From assembly GCA_000697475.1 (NCBI GenBank), contig JNEU01000835.1, positions 124,001-188,000 of the forward strand: a stretch of 64,000 nucleotides of DNA, in the 5' to 3' direction. Shown one piece after another: positions 46,730-57,687 of the stretch. Origin of the DNA: Lichtheimia corymbifera B2541. Its lineage: Eukaryota > Mucoromycota > Mucoromycetes > Mucorales > Lichtheimiaceae. Made by a program: the position numbers and the translations under genes. Each line of letters opens with the position of its first letter. Positions within the stretch are counted from its first letter, which is position 1. The notes below the pieces were generated by a model. It saw only the letters and a program-made list of their open reading frames with translations, did not search any database and had not been told where the DNA came from.

Positions 46730-48280
46730 GTTGTACTTTTTTTTTGTTTCCGGGAAAGAAAGGAGGAGACTGTGTGGCTCCCCAAAAAAGAAAAGCTTCG
46801 GTGAGCATCCCCACCCATCCGTTAGGTTTAACCCAACCAATCACCTGGCCTGAGCTCAATACTCACTCATTATGCGCCGCATCTCTATGATAATGATTCC
46901 ATAGCAACACCATCTTATGCACTGCTTGACGACAGCAATAGATAGCCATTCACCATACACCGTTCAGTCATTATTCTTTCATCCTTGCTATACAGTCGAT
47001 TATACGAAATCGCTTCTCTCTCCAAGGAATCTTAGAACCAAGCTAGTTAACATCTAATGCAGCAATATCAATAAAGCTTCCTAAGCAACCGTGTTGTCTT
47101 GTATTCTATCAGTGCCACTTCCAAAGCATTCAAGTCTAAATTCAATTTGGTCTATCAGTCGTGATGGCCAAGTGACGCAAGCCTTTTGCCTCGCATCACT
47201 CATACCAACGTACCATGTTTCATTCTTTGACAGGAGATCTTTGATAATCATACTGTATTGTCTTGTTGAATACCTTTTGGTCAACTGTATAGACATTGCG
47301 AACAGCCATTGATCCGATATATACATCGTCACATATGTACGTACGAAGGGTGAGCTGTATACGACATGGCCTGTGCTCCACATATCCCTAGCATGCTCAC
47401 ATCCAGACCCTGATTGATTCTTATACACGAGGTCCTGTGCTCGGGCCAAGGACACTACTTACAAACAAAGGTCACTTATTATTTGCATCAATTATAAAAC
47501 TTATCCATACGACTAATCATAAGCGCCAGAAAGAAAACAGTTTAAACTGGGGTCTTCATAATCAAATAGGGATGCCTTTGTAAGAACGACCATTGAATAC
47601 ATGAAAACATTAAGGCTCATGAATCAGCTTATAGGATGTGTGTCGTTCATTTACACAAGTACGCTGGTCCGTGCACATAATCAAAGATGCACTTGTCTCC
47701 GCTTCATTGTTATGTCTTTCCATGCGCATCACCTACTACACATTTCACCTTCTCTCCCGAAAAGTATCTTTTACTGCCATCCGCAATTTGTTATTGACCG
47801 TGAGCTATAGTTACGACGTGGATGGCAGAAAGCTCTTGAGTTACTTGACATATGTAAGATCACCAAGTCAACCATTTTCGTGCACCAGGGAAGACGCACA
47901 CGCCAGCGTATTACACACCCATTGTATCCATGCGTACATACCACATCATCCTTTGGTCTTGGCACTTTGAAAAATGCTCACAGATCCCAAACGGCCATTG
48001 GCTGCACGTAAAGGATAATGACATATGGTACACTGAATAACAAGACACAGACCATCATTAGCCGTTATGCATACTCAACATCGCATGTTGTTTACTCACG
48101 TACCTTAATAAAGGCAACCATCATCAATTTATCCAGCAACATGTAAGGGCGAATGTATGCGTATCCACCTCTTGTCATTTCACTCAGTTGTTCACCTTAA
48201 ATATTGTGCTCTAGTCATCATCCCTTAGCAGCAAGTAGCCCCATCAAGCTTACAGCATAGGTAAAAAATAAAGACTCCTG
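46730..48280. other. gene-poor region with an orphan ORF and a dispersed repeat
   Basis: Besides the NAP1 promoter there is a minus-strand frame at 47455-47081, 124 codons beginning at a GTG, that reads like a true exon (DMWSTGHVVYSSPFVRTYVT then SIQLTKRYSTRQYSMIIKDL). No start, splice partner or family is evident. A repeat at about 47640-47830 recurs at 50980-51170 (TGTGTGTCGTTCA, then CGCTTCA and CACATTTCACCTTCTC-like blocks). Confidence 0.35.
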
Positions 48281-48391
48281 TATCTCAAAGCTTACAATTA
48301 GACTTGTGCTCTTTATGAGAACAATATTGCTCGTCGTGGTCGAGCGCACCTTGTCAATCGTATTTCACGATCAAGCTTGCCCATGCTAGAT

Positions 48392-48606
48392 ACAGGCACT
48401 TTTACACTTTTACATATGCTGTAATCGTGATGCTATATTACAAGTGGTATTTGTTGATTGTGAAGTATCATGCAAATGAGCTGTGTTACCCATGCACGCC
48501 CCTGCGCACCTTCCGCTCTATTAGGGCCAAGCTACTTGACAATGAACAAACACCACCTACCATATAGCATTATGGTTACAGCATATGTAAAACATAAAGA
48601 TGCCCA
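48392..48606 (+). mobile_element. MITE-like element, copy 1 (about 210 bases with long terminal inverted repeats)
   Basis: The left end (CTTTTACATATGCTGTAATC, then GATGCTATATTACAAGTGGT, then GTGAAGTA) is the reverse complement of the right end (TACTTGACAATGAAC, then CACCACCTACCATATAGCAT, then GGTTACAGCATATGTAAAAC), giving arms of about 75 bases. The core has TCATGCAAATGAGCTGTGTT and CACGCCCCTGCGCA. There is no coding capacity. Copy 2 is 310 bases further on in the same orientation. Confidence 0.7.
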
Positions 48607-48920
48607 TAACTAAAAATTCTACAATGAAACGTGGGGTCTTCAATCGAACAAAGTTGCTCGTCGGGGTGAAGCGCACCTTGGGTGCGAGTTTCACGATCAA
48701 CCTCGGCGATCCTAGATTTCGCAATGTCACCACCAGCCAAAGTCGAAAAAAAAATTCGAGAGGTCGACCTCATTCCACTTTGGCTGGTGGTGACATTGGG
48801 TGAATCTGAGAATGGCCACGACGATCGTGAAGCTTTCACACAAGGTGCGCTTCACCCCGACGAGTAACTTTGTTCGATTGAAGACCCCACGTTTCATTGT
48901 AGAATTTTTAGTTATGGGCA
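48601..48920. repeat. long palindrome between the two MITE-like elements
   Basis: Left arm 48601-48743 (CCCATAACTAAAAATTCTAC, GTGGGGTCTTCAATCGAACA, TGCTCGTCGGGGTGAAGCGC, CACCACCAGCCAAAGT) pairs with right arm 48776-48920 (ACTTTGGCTGGTGGTG, GCGCTTCACCCCGACGAG, TGTTCGATTGAAGACCCCAC, GTAGAATTTTTAGTTATGGG). The loop is about 32 bases, with an A run. Arms are near-identical except for a diverged middle. Together with the flanking elements it makes a palindrome of about 735 bases (48392-49127). Confidence 0.85.
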
Positions 48921-49127
48921 TCTTTATGTTTTACATATGCTGTAAGCATGATGCTATATGAAAGGTGGTCTTTGTTCATTGTAAAGTATCATGCAAATGA
49001 GCTGTGTTACACAAGCACGCCCCTGCGCATATTCCGCTCTATCAGGGACAACCTACTTCACAATGAACAAACACCACTTGTCATATAGCATCACGCTTAC
49101 AGCATATGTAAAAACATAAAGGTGCCT
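48916..49127 (+). mobile_element. MITE-like element, copy 2
   Basis: Same structure as copy 1: GCATCTTTATGTTTTACATA, then CTGTAAGCATGATGCTATAT at the left, and the inverted match ATAGCATCACGCTTACAGCA, then TATGTAAAAACATAAAGGTG at the right, with the same core (AAAGTATCATGCAAATGAGC, ACGCCCCTGCGC). A truncated inverted third end is at 43192-43238. Confidence 0.7.
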
Positions 49128-49770
49128 GTTTCTCCAAATCTCCATAATGATGTGTAGGGGCTTTATGAGAACGATGTTGATCAGCATGTCGAAGCCCACC
49201 GTCTGACCAAGTTTCAAGGTCGAGATTGGCAATATCGGCGCGCACGGCCGTACACCCTATTTATCTTTTCATCTCTTCGTCGTCTCTCCGACATGCAAGA
49301 TTTTCATAATGAACTCTGGGGACTTTATGAGAACGAAATTGCTCGGCGTGGTTGAAAGGATGTTGTGTGAAAGTTTCAGGTTCGAGATGGGCAATCTCGG
49401 GGAACAGGAGCGCCGACCCTACTTTATCCTACATTTGGGCTGGCCCGCATCCAAAATGTTCACAATGAATCATGCGGTTTTTAAATGAATGGAGTTGATC
49501 AGCATGTGTGAGAGTACCTTCTGACCAAGTTTCAAGTGCGAGATGGGGAATCCCAAGAAACTACATACTAAATGACTTTTTCATAAATCCGGCGCTTTCC
49601 CAATTTCCCGCCATCATAGTAAACCCCACATTATGCTCTCCCTTTCGAAATTTTCAAATGAAGCATGGGTTCTTTATTAAGACAAAGTTGATCAGCATGA
49701 CCAAGATCATCGTGTGTGCAAGTTTGGAGTTCGAGATATGCAATCTCAAGATCATGGATCAATTACAGTG

Positions 49771-50985
49771 TTCACGCATTTGTCTGACAGTGTATGGCAG
49801 GTCAACCTATTTTAATTTCCAGCTCTTCCACTCCCAGATTCTTGTCTCTTTCTTCCCTTCTCAACTGTTGCCCCATTCAACTACAACTACCACCTGCGAA
49901 CGATTGTCCTCCTTCAACTCATCATGTCAATCCTGCAGTTGCCTTGATCCTATTTATCTTTGACTGAATGGCAAGCTCATGGCGTGTGCACACCACGACA
50001 ACATACGCGTTTCTTGACACTCCATCTTCTGTACACTCCTCGACCACAATCAAATGTACCAGCGTTCATTTAGGCAGTTGCTATTAGCGATTTCTTTACT
50101 CCCTTGCCTCAAACAGCGTTCTTTACTTGCAGCAGCATGCCTTGCAGCCTTTTCTTATGTGGACAGTATAGCCATTGTATAGAGGCAGCTTTATTTACGT
50201 GTAGCAGCTTGTATCCATACATGCGAATGCAATATCACCTATCAGGTACACCGCAATACAAGCGATCTTCCACTGGTTGAGCTTCAATGAAAATGACCAG
50301 AAAAGCGATTGACCAACACCTGTATGGAAATGGAGGCGATCACATGGCTATCTTCAACCAACACATTGGATTTTATGGATGGATGCAATCAAGTGCAGTC
50401 ATGAGCGTTCTGGAATGTTTCTTTGGTTACTTGGGACATCGTCAGCAGCAACGATAAATGGTGTCACGTGGATACGGCTGAGCATGATGGTGGATGGATG
50501 GTATTGAGGAAAAGTGTTTACAGCCATTGTTTGGAATACTCGAGTAAATGTAAGCAGCAGCTACTTTGCAACGATGGATGAAGGATATTTATAACGCCAG
50601 CAACCACGAATGTAATGATACTTTCTTCCCTTGTTACCTCTATGTAACTCATCCCCGTATCTCAATCAACCTGCAATGCTGTTCCTTTATCTTCATATTT
50701 ACATTATAAACACCCACACTACAATGTACCATTCTACGACTTGCATTGAATGAAAAGCGGATTCAACATAATATAGTGCTATCAACTCATATATGCGAGA
50801 TGTGGATCAATTAGTTGTTACTGGATCGAACGTGGGGGAATAGAAATTTGAAGGTCGAAAAGGAGGATGGGATCATTTTCGTGTATCATTCGCCAAAGTG
50901 TCCTAGTTCAAATGCTGATAGAAGGAATGCATTGGAAATCCTGGAGTGCTCATGTTGCAGGTAATGAATCTAGCATGGGGACTGT
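49771..50985. repeat. dispersed-repeat region (source copy of the 42.2-42.7 kb inverted match)
   Basis: The left part (49835-49960 and 50100-50215) is the partner of the inverted sequence at 42240-42650. The 50100-50220 portion recurs a third time near 31335-31420. The rest (50260-50980) is AT-rich with no gene seen. Confidence 0.5.
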
Positions 50986-51180
50986 GTGTCGTTCAATACA
51001 CAAACCCGTCTGTGCGCAGAATTTATACTATATCAAGTAAAGACAAGCTATGTCGCCGCTTCACTGCAATGTTTCACCATGCACATTACACCTTTTCTTT
51101 CAAGAAGTATCCTTTACATGCGTAAAAAGTATACCTTTACCACTGATTCCTACACGCTGCATCAACAGCCAATGAAATAA
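50980..51180 (+). repeat. second copy of the dispersed repeat at 47640-47830
   Basis: Shares CTGTGTGTCGTTCAATACAC, ATGTCGCCGCTTCACTGCAA, TGCACATTACACCTTTTC and AAGTATCCTTTACATGCG with the 47.64-47.83 kb stretch. It is noncoding. Confidence 0.6.
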
Positions 51181-53950
51181 AAGTCCCCAAAAGGTTCCAG
51201 CATCTTCCACCCAATGTCACATGTCACCAATCAAAAGCGTCAGAGCTGGGATCGAAATTGGGATCAAAAAGATATAAAAGAAGAGCGTTTCCCCATATCC
51301 TTTGTTTTCTTTTCTTTTCTTCATACGGCCGTTACAATTCCGTAAACAGAGGCTGTAGCACCTTGCAGAGCTTGAAGGCCTGTTTAAGTGCTTACTTCAG
51401 TGCGGCCGGCTTAAGTAACTCCTTGCACTTCTTTAAGTTTCTGGTTAAGGGCTGCTTCCTCTGTGCCTTGGTCAAGGTTGGTGTCCTTGGCTTAAGGCGG
51501 CAATGATGAAGCAAACCTTCTCGTGGTCATTCCTGTGAGTACATGAGTCGTTTTAGACTTGTGGAAACCAATTGCCTCTTAGTTTAAGTCTTGAATACAA
51601 ATCATAATAAACTTTCTCCTCTTTAAAACAAACTTGAGCTTTTATAAACAAGTAATACCTCAAATGAAAGATAAAAGTGCTGCGGTTAACATGAGATCAA
51701 CGCTGGGTGGGATTATATTGGTGGAACATGTTTAAAAACGCGTTTATAATTCCCGGATCCGAGTCTTTTGATGACACTTTTTCATCGTTTCTGGACAAAT
51801 AATATACCAAACGATAGAGAAAAGGTGTGCGATCAATATGATGTATATATCGTAGGGCATATGTTTGAGAGACGTGTGGAGAAGCGCGCTTTTAGTTGGT
51901 CGACACGCAATTTCCCCTTTCTTTGTCCATAGCTAGCTCCACCAAATTCCATCCTTTTACACGTGTAATGCCGCAAACGATAGAGAAAAGTTATGTGATT
52001 AATATGGTATCAACAAAGTACATGCAAGTTTATTTGAAGTGGTATGAGGCAAGAAGAGCAAGTCGTTCCCAGCCAAATCGTTGACACCTAACCGGCTTGT
52101 TTTCTCCGTCGCTTCCGTACTTGCCGATCAACGTTAAGAATCTTGACCCTGTAGTTGTGGCATGGATGGCCCAAAGATCTGGAGCAATGGTAGACACAAG
52201 ATCGTCATTACAAGCTTTCTGGAACACGAAGAGAGCGCGGATCGCGCACACACACACACCAATGCATACAAACTCACCGCGCGCTTCTGGATATGGATCA
52301 TTTTGCCATGGCAACACACACAGAGTATCGTATGCACTTGGGCCAGCCTTTACGCCTTCTCAGCAATCAACCGACATTGTGAACGCTTGGTATGGTTATC
52401 AACGATTTGATCCAAGGAGGGCGTGTTTAGCATGAGCAACAGCAGACCATCACCTCTTGATTGGATTACGGCCTTACATGTGCTTCCATATGCGATAACA
52501 GCAACCGGCATCCAGCACTAGCTTGTTGATGACAATGATGATACCAGATTGGATTATATTGAATGGCTATGCCCTTGACAGTGCTTTTACGCCGCCAAAG
52601 TTGGAAGACCCCCAACATTGTAGTAGTAGTATCATTATCTCCGTGTTTTGTAATCTTCGATTGGCAATAATATATTTTACACTTTTGATATTGAACAAGA
52701 ATACATGGATCTTCACCAATGACACCGTAACAGTGATTTGGATGTTGTCAAGTATAGGGCTGAGCTTCTAAAAATGCCGCTCTTTCCATAAAGCTGACTC
52801 GGAAAGATGGTTGTTGTCGGATCGACGGGTGTAATTTATGCATCCACACAACACAACGTCATGAATGTGATACGAGCATTGGAAATGAACATGATTATCA
52901 AGGATACCAATATTGAGGCATTGATAATGACAGTGTCTTTGACCTAGAAACTGTCTTACTGAGTCAACCTTATACATGTGAATGTGAGTGGATGAGCTAT
53001 GACAATCATGACCACACGTGCTAAGCTAGATCGGATCTATGATACAAAGTTTTAGAGGTGAGTAACCAAGGACCAGTGTAACACAAAAGTACCGAGAAGA
53101 GAGGGTTTCTTATTTGAGAAATAAAGGGCAGCGAATCATGTTACAGGAAAATGCAATGTGGGTGAGAGTTAGGACCACTTTTGTTGTTTAAGAATTCCCC
53201 CACCGCACCCGTACACGCACACGACTAAATAGATCTTATAGGTAAGCAGCAGTGTCTGCTCAATATCCCCGATATCAAGCTGCATCAACTCACAGCTTTA
53301 GACTTGACGAATCGCATTTTTCGCGCATGAACGATTAGACCCCCAAAATGAAAACACCGCTCAAAGCATTACGTTTGTATTGTAGCGTTTTGCCGTGATG
53401 GTGAGTGGCTGGTTGCACCAGGGATTCGGACACATGGTATTTTGTTTCCTATTTCATCCAATTGCAAACACCCGGGATCCTCACAGACACCTAACCGCGT
53501 GCTTTCAAGCATGCCATTCATGTTTATGGTACCCAATATTCACATCAACAACATTGAAAGTCATATGATCTTGACAGCTGCTATTTTGACCAGATTGGGA
53601 TATATACATCATACTCATTGTGGCTCCAGTGATACCTGTTACTTTTACCCTTTGTACACGCTTATCCTCTTTATCAGCAGCAGTAGCAGGCTGACAAAGA
53701 AAAACTTTGAAACCAGGAACCCTTTTAGCGTGGAGAAGTGCCGACCACCGAGAATGCGCGAATTTTCCTATAGGCCAATCCAAGCTTGCTGGGTTATCGG
53801 ATTACTGTTCTGCTGTTTCCATCGGAAACAGCGACACATTCAAGTTGAACCAGTCTCAATGGTCGATCATGGGCATATGGGTGTTGAATATAAGGGCACC
53901 AGGATGGAGACGTATTTTCGGTTTCTTTTTCTCTTTAACAACTTTTTTTT
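51181..53950. other. gene-poor region with unassigned ORFs
   Basis: No gene is certain. At 51273 there is a TATAAAAG box, and about 30-230 bases downstream a stretch rich in CTTAAG and GGTTAAGG-type words forms an ORF (to 51506) that lacks an ATG; it could be a noncoding RNA or a broken gene. A minus-strand frame near 52317-52030 (TLIGKYGSDGENKPVRCQRF) resembles part of an exon but has no family match I trust. The last 200 bases are the ENA promoter, pyrimidine-rich up to the ATG. Confidence 0.3.
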
Positions 53951-56900
53951 ATGTCTGAACCGCAAAATACCACAATCAGCTTTGCTGACGGCGGCACAAA
54001 CACACTACCAACAACTACTACAACTACGACCGAGAAAAAGCTTCAAAACAATGACTCGACAGTGACATTGTCAACGGATACCGAATCCAAATCCGGCAAA
54101 ACATCCATCAAGGACAAGATCAACCCTTTCAATCGCAAAAAGCCGGTCATGCGAGTGGAAGGTCCTCCTTATCACACCATGGATCTCGACACTGTGTGCA
54201 GTTTGCTTAAATCCGATCTCGAACGAGGCGTTGAAGATGATCAAGTTGAAGCACGACGTGCTGAATGCGGCTTTAACGAACTTCAAGGATCCGGTGGTGT
54301 CAATCCAATCCAATTGTTTATCAAGCAATTCATCAATCTGCTGGTCATGATTCTCTTGATTGCTACGGTAAGGGTTGAAAAGCAAGCTCTCTCGATTATA
54401 AAATGCATGATGCTTATCCAATCGATCTATAGATTGTCTCGTTTGTCTACCGTGATTGGATCGAAGGCGGTGTCATTTGCTTTATCATGTTTCTAAATGC
54501 TTTTGTTGGTTTCATGCAAGAATTCAAGGCTGAAAAGACAATGGAGTCACTGCGCAAAATGGCTTCACCCACTAGCACTGTCATTCGCTCTGGCAAAGAA
54601 CAAAGTGTGCCCACACGTGAACTCGTCGTTGGTGACGTTATCATTCTCAAGAGTGGTGATGTTGTCGGTGCTGATTGTCGTATCATTGAGTATGTTGTTT
54701 ATTGGCTCATTCGCTTTACAATTGTATAATTAACCTAAATCTACTATAGGGCATCTAATATGGATGTTGATGAAGCGCTTTTGACCGGTGAATCTGTTCC
54801 TGTCAACAAGAACCCTGAAACATTGTCCAATGCCGAGGTATCTCTTGGTGATCGTGTAAACATGTCCTATTCGAGCACTACATTGGCCAAAGGCCGTGGT
54901 AAAGGTGAGTGATCCATACCACATGCATATGTCCTTGCATAAAACTCACATGAAAATAATCGTAGCCATGATCACTGCCATTGGTATGGAAACCGAAATT
55001 GGTCGTATTGCCCAGCGTTTGATGGATAGCGATGATGCCAGCAAAACACCCCTTCAACGCTCCATTGATCGCCTTGCCATGTTCTTGTTCGTCTTTGCTG
55101 TTATTGTGGTGATCGTCATTTTTGCCATTTCCAAGTTCCAATTGGATGATCAGGATATCTTGTATGCCATTACAACCGCCATTGCTGCCGTCCCCGAAGG
55201 ATTATTGGCTGTGTTGACACTTACACAAGCATTTGGTGTCCATGCCATGGCTAAGGCCAATGCTTTGGTTCGTCGTCTTGTATCCCTCGAATTGCTCGGT
55301 TCGGTGACCAATATTTGCTCTGATAAGACTGGTACGCTTACTCAATCCAAGATGGTCATGACACGATTCTGGCGTCCTGGAGCTGGTTTTCATTCTGTAT
55401 CCGGATTGGGTTTCACGACTGACGGAGAAGCAACGGCTGACGAGACCAATACCCCTGTTGAAATGACCGATGCCATGAAGCAATTCATCCATTGTGCTTC
55501 CTTGTGCAACATGAGCGAGGTCAAAGAGAATGAACAAGTATCGGGTGATCCCACTGAGATTGCATTGCAAGTGTTTGCACACAAGATGAAGATGGGTAAG
55601 CCTGCATTGAAGGACAAGAATTGGTCGATGGCAGCGGAATATCCCTTTGATTCGACTATCAAGCGCATGAGTGTATTGATGCGCACTCCGGATGGTCATC
55701 ATGTTGCCTTTGGAAAGGGTGCCACTGAACGCATGTTGGATCGTTGTGGTGGTATTCTCAATGCCGATAATGAAGTTGAATACATGAACGTGAGCGATAT
55801 GCAAGCATTGATCCTTCCTCAAGTCGAAGCCCTCGCTCGGTGTGGTCTCCGTGTGCTCACATTGGTGTATCGCCCTGTCAAGACCGATAAAGATGTCGTT
55901 GATCAAGAGACATTTGCACGTGATTTCATTGAACGCGATATGATCTTTTTGGGACTCGCTGGTATCTACGATCCACCTCGTGAAGAATCCAAGGTTGCTG
56001 TTGAGAGATGTCATCGTGCTGGTATCACTGTTCACATGTTGACTGGTGATCATATTGCCACTGCCACTGCCATTGCTCGTGAGGTGTCCATTCTCCCAGC
56101 CGATTATGGTCTTGATAAGGATCCTGAAAAGGATGGTCTTGTCATGTCAGCTCAAAAGTTTGACAAGTTATCCGAAGAACAGATCGATGCATTACCTGAA
56201 CTCCCCCTTGTTATTGGTCGTTGCTCTCCAGAAACCAAGGTGAAGGTCATTGAAGCCCTTTATCGACGACGCAAGATTTCTGCCATGACTGGTGACGGTG
56301 TGAATGACTCTCCTAGTCTCAAGGAAGCTGACGTTGGTATTGCCATGGGTGAAACGGGCTCTGATGTGGCCAAACAAGCATCCGATATCATTCTTGTGGA
56401 CGACAACTTTTCAACCATCGTTCATGCCATTGAAGAAGGCCGCCGTGTGTTTGCCAACATTAGCCGTTTCTGCGTCCACTTGATCACTGCCAATGTGGCT
56501 CTTGCATTCCTCCTCATTGTGGGTCTTGCATTCCGTGACAGTACTGGAAAGGCTGCATTTGCATTGTCGCCGCTTCAGATTCTCTTCGCCAACTGTTTGA
56601 CTACGTAAGTAAAAGAAAGAGAGAACAAAGAAATTCATGCAGAAGCTGACTTTTTATGTGCAGAACACCTCCCGCACTCGGATTAGGACTTGAGCCTGTG
56701 AATCCACTTCAAATGCAGGTGCCTCCTCGTAAACGTAGCCATGGCTTATTCCGTGCATCCAACCTATGCGATATCTTCATCTATGGTGTCATTGTCGGTG
56801 GTATTGGCTTGTGCAACTTTGCTGTATCCATGTACGCTTGGGGTGACAATGACTTTGGTATCGATTGCAGCAAGAACTACAATGAAACATGCTCAACGGT

Positions 56901-57261
56901 CTATCGTGCACGTGGTGCTTTGTTTACATCCATTTGCTGCATGTTGCTCATGCACAGCTTCACATGCCGTGATTTACGTAATCCACAATGGTTGCCTTCT
57001 TTCCTTTGCGGTGAACGTCGTTGGTACCTTGCTTTGGTCCCCAAGGCCTTCAATCAGCGTCAAAATTGGTATCTTTATTATGCATTTGCATTCACCATTG
57101 CCCTTCTCATCATCACCCTCTACGTACCGGTCCTCAACGAAGTTGTCTTTAAACAACACGGTATTGGTTGGGAATGGGGTATGGTCGCTGCCTCTTGCCT
57201 TGTATACACCATCATTGTGGAGATCTACAAGTTCTTTAAGCGTATGATCGTCCCTTATTAA
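53951..57261 (+). CDS. ENA1: ENA-type (P-type IID) sodium/potassium ATPase
   Basis: This plasma-membrane pump extrudes Na+ or K+ using ATP and gives salt and alkaline tolerance. The ATG at 53951 starts MSEPQNTTISFADGG. Five exons: 53951 to about 54368, 54433-54689, 54751-54904, 54965-56605, and 56664-57261. Core motifs: VDEALLTGESVPVN (actuator), AAVPEGLLAVLTLT (M4 with PEG), ICSDKTGTLT (phosphorylation), VSGDPTEIALQVF, GKGATERML (nucleotide binding), GLAGIYDPPRE, MTGDGVNDSPSLK (hinge) and LSPLQILFANCLTTTPPALG in M5-M6. NDSPSLK rather than NDAPALK is the mark of the fungal IID branch. About 1,020 residues. The gene symbol is by family, not a proven orthologue. The 5' part of the upstream long frame is not coding. 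Confidence 0.94.
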
Positions 57262-57687
57262 TTGACATTCCCTTCACTCCCCATCACACACATACTTTTC
57301 ATCCTTCTTCCTCCTCCTCCTCCTCCTCCTCCTCCTTATACATTTTGTACATGTTGCTTGTATTATACCATCTAGAAGATTAGTTTTGTAATAGAATTTC
57401 ATGGTTGGAAGAAGGTATCCACTCCTTCCTCCCATTTTGCGTTTGTTGCATACATACACACAATTATCATTCTCCTTGATTTATGATCGGATCTGGTTCG
57501 TTTTTATGCAGCTTGTATAATATATGCCGAATTATCTCCCGCTCTATATGTACTACACAGGTGCTGCTGTGATTGGAAAAAGCTTATTGTTATGAACATG
57601 CATATTATGTTATATATATGCACATTGGCGGAGGGATCTGGTTTGTTTATTCAATGACGCTAATATATCAAACACAAAAAGGAAATA
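57262..57687. other. convergent intergenic region with a TCC microsatellite
   Basis: The 3' flank of the ATPase and of the zinc-cluster gene. It contains a (TCC)n microsatellite at about 57307-57335. No gene seen. Confidence 0.45.

Larger units (their letters stand above)
48280..49770 (+). repeat. array of about six degenerate 100-base units, spaced 150-160 bases
   Basis: Units share the plan ATxxxCAxAATGAA, GGxxxTTTATxAGAAC, AAxTTGxTCxGCxTG, CAAGTTTCA, and CGAGATxGGCAATCTC. Copies begin near 48290, 48615, 49143, 49298, 49456 and 49650, with one inverted copy at about 48905-48790. Inverted copies of three units also lie at 42.69-43.19 kb. Units differ at many bases, and spacing between them is roughly regular. 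Two copies of a terminal-inverted-repeat element sit within. No unit encodes a shared open frame. Confidence 0.75.

Noticed and set aside
48576..48921. Three similar ORFs around the palindrome (MPITKNSTMKRGVF...)
   Set aside because: The same frame appears on both strands because of the inverted repeat; no start context or conservation.
52030..52317. 95-codon minus-strand frame with KYGSDGENKP
   Set aside because: It looks coding in composition but I cannot link it to a transposon or family, and no second exon is visible.
53442..54065. 207-codon ORF overlapping the ENA start
   Set aside because: Its frame differs from the ATPase, and the composition is random; it is a shadow of promoter and coding sequence.
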